Assembly (NCBI GenBank): GCA_032622095.1 | Contig: CP136064.1 | Coordinates: forward strand, 140,509,954-140,573,953 | Origin: Siphonodentalium dalli | Taxonomy: Eukaryota > Mollusca > Scaphopoda > Gadilida > Siphonodentaliidae | Length of the DNA: 64,000 nt | Direction of reading: 5' to 3' | In this document: piece by piece, positions 58,435 to 64,000 of the stretch | Layout of the letters: every line of letters begins with the position of its first letter | How positions within the stretch are numbered: the stretch's first letter is position 1 | The notes under the pieces: generated by a model | The model's database searches: none | What the model saw: the letters and a program-made list of their open reading frames with translations, nothing else | What the model was told of the DNA's origin: nothing | Program-made: the position numbers and the translations under genes

Positions 58435-59301
58435 TTATTTTTTCTTTTTCTTGGCTTTCTTGTTTTTTCTGTGTTGGAGTTCTGTTTGTTGTTGTTGTTG
58501 TTGTTGTTGGAGTTCTGGTTGTTGTTGTTGGAGCACAGCTGCCTGTTCTTCTTCTCGTTGTTGTTGGAGCGCAGCTTCCCGTTTAATTTCTCGCACGAAT
58601 TCTTCGTGTTCTTTGTTCCGTTCTTCAGTCTTTTTTTGCTGTCTTTCTTGGTCAATAATGGATTGAGCCAAGATTCTTTCGGAGTCTGCGATTATCTCCT
58701 CCACAGAACGGGTGGTGGCTGTGCTGGTGTTGTTGCTGGTGGTGGTAGAGGTGGTGGTAGAGCTGGGGGACACCGGAATTAGTTGGAAATCCGGTGTCCG
58801 ATGTGTATAGCTATCCAGTTCCACGTCGAAGCTGGCGGCAGGAACATATGGGGTGGTATCCACGTCCCTGTCTCCGCTAGCCTCGACGACGACAGCAGGG
58901 ACCTCCGGCAAATCCACGGAGTCCCTGCTAGCTGGTTCAATGTCGTCATTTTCCATGCAGGTCGAGTCGTCTGGGCGTCTCTCAGACAACTTCGACCCGC
59001 CGGCTATGACTATAGACGGCTGAACCACACGGGGAGGGGTGACCGGTCGATCAACGGTCGCCCCCATCTTCTTCTTCCACTTCGCCCGTCTAACAGCGTC
59101 CCTTCGGCGCCTAGAAGGAGTCTTTTTCTTCGTAGGCCCGGTCTTCATCTTCTGCATGGTGCAGCGGGTGGCTTTGGCGTTGACGTCCCGGTCTTTGGAT
59201 CTCTGGTTACCAGCATCTTTGGTCCGGAACTCCAAGCAAAGTGTCAAGTAGCCCCCGCTAGACTGGAGAGACCAACTAGCTATGTTAACTACGTCCGTCA
59301 C
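58435..59301 (-). CDS. Copy C: longest uninterrupted basic/polyQ ORF1-like protein
   Basis: The open frame spans 288 codons without internal stops. It contains VNIASWSLQSSGGYLTL, then KKKTPSRRRRDAVRRAKW, an acidic middle with Pro/Ser/Asp, a Ser/Thr-rich stretch, a charged helix (EEIIADSERILAQSIIDQER) and an R/K/E-rich segment. It ends in QQQQPELQQQQQQQQ followed by a Lys run. Compared with B it has about 70 extra residues in the helical part. There is no ATG at the beginning: the frame enters from the upstream monomer array, where copy B has its ATG leader. The protein is probably an RNA-binding chaperone of a LINE. Whether it is translated is unclear. Confidence 0.65.
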   Translation of the reverse strand: MTDVVNIASWSLQSSGGYLTLCLEFRTKDAGNQRSKDRDVNAKATRCTMQKMKTGPTKKKTPSRRRRDAVRRAKWKKKMGATVDRPVTPPRVVQPSIVIAGGSKLSERRPDDSTCMENDDIEPASRDSVDLPEVPAVVVEASGDRDVDTTPYVPAASFDVELDSYTHRTPDFQLIPVSPSSTTTSTTTSNNTSTATTRSVEEIIADSERILAQSIIDQERQQKKTEERNKEHEEFVREIKREAALQQQREEEQAAVLQQQQPELQQQQQQQQTELQHRKNKKAKKKKK

Positions 59302-60620
59302 TTACACTTTTAAATTTCATTTGACCTACTTCACGACTTCTTTCCCCTTCTGATGGGTTAGGCTTTGTACTTCGGGTTCTTTGTCCCCATGTTGGCTCTT
59401 CCTCCGTTGCTGATGGTAGCATCGGCGGCAGGGCTGGGATGGGGAGGGGGTGGCCTGTTCTACAACTGCATCTAATTTTCATTTCCATTTTTTTTTCAAA
59501 TGACCTACTTTTTAATTTTCAACTTTGTTCTTCAGTTTCTTTGTCCCCCATGTTGGCTCTTCCTCCGTTGCTGATGGTAGCATCGGCGGCAGGGCTGGGA
59601 TGCGGATGGGGGACCTGTTCTACTACTTCTTCTAATTTTCATTACCATTTTTCTCCAATGACCTACCTTTTAATTTTCAGTGCTATTGCTTTCAACTACG
59701 TCCGTCACTTACACTTTTGAATTTCATTGACCTACTTCACGATTTCTTTCACTCTCTGGTGGGTTATGCTTTGTTCTCCATGTTCTTTGTCCCCATGTTG
59801 GCTCTTCCTCCGTTGCTGATGGTAGCATCGGCGGCAGGGCTGAGATGGGGAAGGGGGACCTGTTCTACAACTGCTTCTAATTTTCATTTCCTTTTTTTTC
59901 AAATGACCTACTTTTTAAATTTCAGTTTTGTTCTTCAGTTTCTTTGTCCCCATATTGGCTTTTCCTCCGTTGCTGATGGTAGCATCGGCGGCAGGGCTGG
60001 GATGGGGAGGGGGGCCTGTTCTACAACTGCTTCTAATTTTCATCTCCAATTTTCTCAAATGACCTACTTTTTAATTTTCAGTGCTATTGCTTTTTCCACA
60101 TGCTTTCAACTACGTCCGTCACTTACACTTTTGAATTTCATTGACCTACTTCACGATTTTTTTTCACTTTCTGTTGGGTTATGCTTTGTTCTTCGGGTTC
60201 TTTGTCCCCATGTTGGCTCTTCCTCCGTTGCTGATGGTAGCATCGGCGGCAGGGCTGGGATGGGGAGGGGGACCTGTTCTACAACTGCTTCTAATTTTCA
60301 TTACCATTTTTCTCAAATGACCTACTTTTTAATTTTCAGTGCTTTTGCTTTCAACTACGTCCGTCACTTACACTTTTGAATTTCATTGACCTATTTCACG
60401 ATTTCTTTCAATTTCTGATGGGTTATGCTTTGTTCTTCATGTTCTTTGTCCCCATGTTGGCTCTTCCTCCGTTGCTGATGGTAGCATCGGCGGCGGGGCT
60501 GGGATGGGGAGGGGGACCTGTTCTACAACTGCTTCTAATTTTCATTACCATTTTCCTCCAATGAACTACTTTTTAATTTTCAGTGCTATTGCCTTTACTT
60601 ACATTTCAATCGACCTACTT
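59302..60620 (-). repeat. Monomer array directly upstream of copy C ORF1
   Basis: CCTCCGTTGCTGATGGTAGC occurs at 59401, 59562, 59807, 59964, 60222 and 60466, giving spacings of 161, 245, 157, 258 and 244 bp. Long monomers add CAACTACGTCCGTCACTTAC and ATTTCATTGACCTACTTCAC. Short monomers lack them. Each unit has a pyrimidine-rich TTTTTAATTTTCAG. Being tandem and immediately 5' of a minus-strand ORF1, they resemble 5' UTR promoter monomers of some LINEs. Plus-strand frames here (ALPPLLMVAS...) just follow the repeat. Confidence 0.85.
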
Positions 60621-60740
60621 TACCTTATCAATGACTTTTCAGCTTCCATACCGCTTGGTACTTTCTCCGGTCGGTCCGCATATACCTCGCTTTTACCTTT
60701 TCCTCATTTCAAGTTACATTCACTTTTTGAACTTTATCGT

Positions 60741-60802
60741 AGAGTTGCCCCTCCTGAGTCGCGGGGCACTGAATGTCTCCGGGACGCAGGATGGGTAACT
60801 CT
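60741..60802. repeat. Short imperfect inverted repeat
   Basis: AGAGTTGCCC (60741-60750) and GGGTAACTCT (60793-60802) pair with one mismatch around a 42-nt GC-rich loop. It lies about 30 bp outside the long-TIR element. Confidence 0.6.
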
Positions 60803-60832
60803 ACATTGTATGCTTTGTCCCCATTCTCGTGG

Positions 60833-61270
60833 CACGCTATGTGTGCCGATCGGTGTATTGCTGTGGGTCGGTGTAGAGCTGCTAACCACGGGAATTCCCG
60901 TACGAGGGGTAGATTGGAAAACGTGGTTTGTCAAAGCACAGAATGAAATTTTCTTAACTGTTTTTTTGCTTTAATCATCGAACAAAGGAACCAACAAACA
61001 GTAAGTATGATTGCCTAGTTAATAATATCGCATAATCGCGTCCCTTCAATACTTTTATCACAGCTTTTGCCTCGAAAAAGGTAAAATTCCTGTTTAAATC
61101 TCCATAACTTTTGCAAACCAACACCTTTACTTCGGGAAACCAATTTAAATTATAGGCAAATATATTGAGAATCAATTTGGGTGCATAAACCCAACCATCA
61201 AAGCTATATTTCTTGGTGAAAATTTAGTTTGACGGAGGGCACTACCGAGAAAAAATGGCACGAATATAGC
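60833..61270 (+). repeat. Left terminal inverted repeat
   Basis: Contains GGGAATTCCCGTACGAGGGG, a palindromic GGGAATTCCC, near 60890, and a minus-strand 83-codon open frame (60975-61223). Confidence 0.85.
60975..61223 (-). CDS. 83-codon open frame carried in the left TIR
   Basis: Open between an upstream TAA (61224-61226) and TGA at 60975, with the core WFPEVKVLVCKSYGDLNRNF and KAVIKVLKGRDYA, ending GSFVR. There is no ATG near its beginning, so it would be an exon or not translated. The twin frame in the right TIR has exactly the same length. No family is recognised. Confidence 0.35.
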   Translation of the reverse strand: MFTKKYSFDGWVYAPKLILNIFAYNLNWFPEVKVLVCKSYGDLNRNFTFFEAKAVIKVLKGRDYAILLTRQSYLLFVGSFVR

Positions 61271-61887
61271 ACGAGAAGATCATCTGATAGTTACGATTTT
61301 ACCGCAAATGTCCGGGAAATAGCAAATTATTGACATTCCAGTTTCATTGAGATTTTAATGGAATTTGAACTAAATGCAGCTGTTTCCTTATTCGATGATC
61401 TGTTGGAATATGCAATTGATCTAATATCGATATGGCATGTCTGTAATAACCTACAGCATTGTATTTATGACCTATCTAGCATATATGTGTGATTTATACA
61501 GCTTTCCCAGTTAATTATCAGGTAGGCCTATCTATGTATATTGTCACTGCCGAAATTGACGTCATTTCCCCTTTGACGTTTAATTTCTTTTTGTGAAATT
61601 TCGTGCATAAATTGTCTTTTAAAAGTTGTTCCCAACAATTTAAACCACACATCAAGCTGCCAAATTTCTAGCCGGGATATGTAATAAACAGAATAACCAA
61701 CAGGCTGCGACGATTACGTGATATAACGCACTCAGTATAGCTGTAATAACTTGTAAACTCTTTTATTCGGGTTTCTGTCAGGTCCATCCACCTTGTGACG
61801 TATATCACGTAATCATTGAATCCAGTTGATTGATCTCAATATAAGTAAGTTCCATAATATTCATTCACATGGTGATTTCTCTCATAA
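61271..61887. other. Interior of the TIR element, no ORF
   Basis: AT-rich. Holds the 14-bp inverted repeat listed next and GACGTCATTTCCCCTTTGACGTT near 61559, itself an imperfect palindrome. Confidence 0.5.
61712..61814. repeat. 14-bp perfect inverted repeat in the element interior
   Basis: GATTACGTGATATA (61712-61725) and TATATCACGTAATC (61801-61814) are separated by 75 bp. They lie about 90 bp upstream of the interior open frame and might be a binding site pair. Confidence 0.85.
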
Positions 61888-62190
61888 TTTCCGGGATGGT
61901 GCAGGCGTTTAAATGTTTTCACTGACCTGGGTGATATTGTAGATCACAAGTTCACAGATCACGGACAATGTGAGTTGCGCTATTTGGAAAAGTTTTTGGA
62001 CCATGCGACAGGGACAGAGAAAAACGCGCTGAAAGTTCATCGTGGTGTCATTCCAACAGACCTAGTCTCAGAGGGGAGAAGGGTCGATGTTAATGACGAG
62101 TCAATATACATTGCCAATGTGAAATCAAAAGTAAAAAAACTCAACACACCTGTTCAATGGATGATACCAGTGGCAGTAGTATCCCAATAG
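61888..62190 (+). CDS. Interior open frame a of the TIR element, unrecognised
   Basis: About 100 codons are open from a stop at 61885, without an ATG in the first part. GGTGCAG at 61898-61904 could be a splice acceptor. The peptide contains VFTDLGDIVDHKFTDHGQCE, ATGTEKNALKVHRGVIPTD and VDVNDESIYIANVKSKV and looks protein-like. Near the A-run at 62130-62137 the reading appears to shift, because the +1 frame beyond it has an acidic, protein-like ending that stops near 62230, just before an AAGGTAAGG donor-like site. No family is recognised. Confidence 0.4.
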   Translation, partial: FPGWCRRLNVFTDLGDIVDHKFTDHGQCELRYLEKFLDHATGTEKNALKVHRGVIPTDLVSEGRRVDVNDESIYIANVKSKVKKLNTPVQWMIPVAVVSQ

Positions 62191-62657
62191 ACGAAACGGA
62201 ATTTGAAGTTGAGATTGAGTACAACAGTTAGAAGGTAAGGGCATGTCGATCTGTATGTGGAGATGAATCGACTGATCGCTCATGGCTCACTGCCCTTAGA
62301 CAATATATGTTATTTGTTATTCTTGGACTTAATCCGGTTATTTTCTTTGCCAACTACATCGATGATGCGATTTCCAAGAGAAACTAAAATGTTCTGGTTA
62401 GCTGGATAACGGCTATTTCAAGGAAAATTTCTTCGTTTCATGCGGGGTCCTCAACACATTGGCGACATAACTCAAGGATTAACAGAGAAAAACTACTATG
62501 ACCCTCTTAACAGCTAAGCTGAATTTTGCCGTACCTCATAGACTCAACCTTATGACAAAGGACCAAGAATCTAAAAAAGACCAATTGTTCTTAAGAATCT
62601 AAGAGTTATCTTCCTGGTATTCAGGTTTTCGCCAAGACATTATCCAGCAAGTAGCAC
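62191..62657. other. Between the two interior ORFs
   Basis: GAAGGTAAGG (near 62230) and a pyrimidine-rich CTTCCTGGTATTCAG ending near 62623 could be donor and acceptor of an intron of about 390 bp. No other feature is seen. Confidence 0.35.
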
Positions 62658-63017
62658 ATGTGTTTGGAAAAAATAGTTAAGATAGCAGTCGACGGAAAAA
62701 AGATATGCAGAGGAAAAGGCAAAGTTCTTGGTGATGTTGATTGTTGGGGAAGAGAGACCGAGCCAACTCTGGAAGACAAACGGAAAACACTGGAGAAGGA
62801 CAAAGAAGCAGTATCAAGATGTTTGGAAATTATAGAAGATTGTGAGGCCTGTGGAATCGATGACTTGGAGTCAGTCTTATCTTCTGCATCTTCGGAATTA
62901 GTCGAGATAATACAACACATCATCACAAGACTCGTTGAGACCAACATGATTCTAAAAGCTAATGCCAACTCTGCGACGCAATTAATACAATACGAAACAA
63001 CTAAGGCTACGTCATAA
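62658..63017 (+). CDS. Interior ORF b of the TIR element, unrecognised 119-aa protein
   Basis: Runs from ATG at 62658 (in-frame stop just upstream) to TAA at 63015-63017. The N-terminal third is basic (IVKIAVDGKKICRGKGKV). The rest is charged and probably helical (TLEDKRKTLEKDKEAVSRCL, then DDLESVLSSASSELVEIIQH). Composition is protein-like, with few rare patterns. It has no membrane segment and no family I recognise. It could be the C-terminal exon of a gene starting in open frame a. Confidence 0.45.
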   Translation: MCLEKIVKIAVDGKKICRGKGKVLGDVDCWGRETEPTLEDKRKTLEKDKEAVSRCLEIIEDCEACGIDDLESVLSSASSELVEIIQHIITRLVETNMILKANANSATQLIQYETTKATS

Positions 63018-63216
63018 TAAAATGATATTTGCACCTGACGTATATTTTTATACGATATGTTTAGTCATGATCAATCAGTCCCATATATGTTTGAAGAATG
63101 TCCTGAGAATAACACCGCCTAAACCTGCTAAAATACCAGCATATATGAAGGTTTAATTTCAGCTATCATCCGGTCTTTGAAAGCTTTTCCCCGATCATAC
63201 CATGTTTTCTCATTGC

Positions 63217-63651
63217 TATATTCGTGCCATGTTTTCTCGGTAGTGCCCTCCGTCAAACTAAATTTTCGCCAAGAAATATAGCTTTGATGGTTGGGTTTAC
63301 GCACCCAAATCGATTCTCAATATATTTTCCTATAATTTCAATTGGTTTCCCGAAGTAAAGGTCTTGGTTTGCAAAAGTTATGGAGATTTAAACAGGAATT
63401 TTACCTTTTTCAAGGCAAAAGCTGTGATAAAAGTATTGAAGGGACGCGATTATGCGGTATTATTAACTAGGCAATCATACTTGCTGTTTGTTGGGTCCTT
63501 TGTTCGATGATTAAAGCAAAAAAACAGTTAAAAAATTTCATTCTGTGCTTTGACAAACCACGTTTTCCAATCTACCCCTCGTACGGGAATTCCCGCGGTT
63601 AACCGCTCTACACCGACCCACAGCAATACACCGATCGGCACACATAGCGTG
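63217..63651 (-). repeat. Right terminal inverted repeat
   Basis: Reverse complement of 60833-61270. Near its inner edge it has a second, local copy of ATACCATGTTTTCTC / GTGCCATGTTTTCTCGG (63198-63240). Confidence 0.85.
63262..63510 (+). CDS. 83-codon open frame carried in the right TIR
   Basis: Twin of 60975-61223 with the same length and no indels. By my count there are six amino-acid differences and about four silent ones, so no strong protein-level constraint is shown, but both copies remain open. Confidence 0.35.
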   Translation: MFAKKYSFDGWVYAPKSILNIFSYNFNWFPEVKVLVCKSYGDLNRNFTFFKAKAVIKVLKGRDYAVLLTRQSYLLFVGSFVR

Positions 63652-63940
63652 GTGGGAGTTGGGTGGATCAAGAAGTCCCCCAACTCGATTTTAGTTTCAA
63701 TCCCCCGCTCCACACATGTGATACCGCAGACTCGTCTGTTTTTAATCGGAGCGGGGGCCGGTATTATGTACGGTGCTGGCAGTTAGCCAGCTTTCTAATC
63801 ATTTCCTACTGTCACCGTATTACCATGTAGTATATTGTATCTGACTATAAGTCAGCTTTCCCATTTGTAAATTGTCTATTATTTCTTTGTTCAGAATAAA
63901 CGTTTTAAATTTAAAAAAAAAACAAACAAAAACAATAAAC
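63652..63940 (+). other. 3' end of a poly(A)-type sequence
   Basis: An open frame crosses out of the TIR and ends IGAGAGIMYGAGS with a stop at 63784-63786. AATAAA lies at 63895-63900 and an A-run begins at 63912, followed by AAACAAAC. This is the arrangement of a processed transcript end, probably the tail of a retroelement copy. Confidence 0.5.
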
Positions 63941-64000
63941 GCCGGTATTATGTACGGTGCTGGCAGTTAGCCAGCTTTCTAATCATTTCCTACTGTCACC
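63757..64000. repeat. Direct repeat of at least 60 bp restarting after the A-run
   Basis: GCCGGTATTATGTACGGTGC and the sequence up to CTACTGTCACC at 63757-63816 are repeated without visible change at 63941-64000, where the window ends. The offset is 184 bp and spans one poly(A) end. Confidence 0.9.

Larger units (their letters stand above)
60833..63651. mobile_element. 2.8-kb element with ~430-bp terminal inverted repeats
   Basis: CACGCTATGTGTGCCGATCG at 60833 matches, inverted, CGATCGGCACACATAGCGTG ending at 63651. Similarity continues inward for about 430 bp on each side with a few percent differences, and fades near 61270 and 63217. GTGG directly precedes the left end (60829-60832) and directly follows the right end (63652-63655), which could be a 4-bp target duplication. 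The ~1.95-kb interior holds two open frames that I do not recognise. No transposase DDE/D signature or RT is visible, so it is either non-autonomous or of an unfamiliar type. An inverted segmental duplication is the alternative. Confidence 0.75.

Noticed and set aside
59439-60564. Plus-strand frames with repeated ALPPLLMVASAAG segments
   Set aside because: They follow the tandem monomers and change frame with monomer length; no homology to a protein family.

Overview
The window is eukaryotic DNA from an intergenic, transposon- and satellite-rich part of an animal genome. There is no bacterial gene organisation. Splice-type signals (GT donors, pyrimidine-AG acceptors) and AATAAA/poly(A) ends are present, together with several non-LTR retrotransposon relics, foldback elements and dispersed repeats of types common in marine invertebrates. 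The abundant ACATGTA/TACATGTA words, the AAGATGGCNGCC-containing repeats and a retroelement ORF with a (T/S)PSRRRRDxxRR basic motif suggest a mollusc, probably a bivalve. That assignment is an inference; no single-copy host gene identifies the species.

Layout. 1-16954: twelve full and one partial near-identical tandem copies of a 1350-1355 bp satellite, which stops abruptly at a 69-bp palindrome with three stems (16955-17023). 17024-24290: mostly non-coding sequence with repeated AAGATGGCNGCC words, an inverted duplication, one unrecognised ORF (18730-19236, minus) and one probable first exon of an integrase-zinc-binding-like gene (23680-23866, minus). 24290-25400: G-rich degenerate repeats and a decayed LINE ORF1. 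25608-33478: a 7.9-kb array of 27-bp units, open in one frame on each strand, cut by ten frame-shifting junctions and five copies of a TATA-box-containing spacer, with a 1180-bp higher-order period.

33480-37440 holds foldback/MITE-like elements and poly-C tracts. 37441-44100 is a nearly full-length minus-strand CR1-type LINE: an ORF1 with coiled coil and SGNH-esterase motifs, and an ORF2 with endonuclease and reverse transcriptase, both frameshifted. It lies between two direct copies of a ~300-bp foldback-containing repeat. 44150-50700 is mixed repeats, a second LINE ORF1 relic, a possible acidic first exon with a conserved-looking promoter region, and a 360-bp tandem repeat.

50700-60620 is a nest of retroelement parts: an intact plus-strand zinc-knuckle ORF (51946-53235) lying between two ~825-bp direct repeats, three copies of a minus-strand basic/polyQ ORF1-like gene, a decayed Jockey-like RT C-terminal half, and an array of ~160/~250-bp monomers directly upstream of the best ORF1 copy. 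60833-63651 is a 2.8-kb element with ~430-bp terminal inverted repeats that each carry the same 83-codon open frame, plus two unrecognised interior ORFs. The end of the window has a poly(A)-ended sequence followed by a restart of its own 3' part.

Most coding signals are mobile-element derived. The parts I could not place in a known family, and which deserve most attention, are the three-stem palindrome at the satellite edge, the TATA-spacer/27-bp array, and the long-TIR element.
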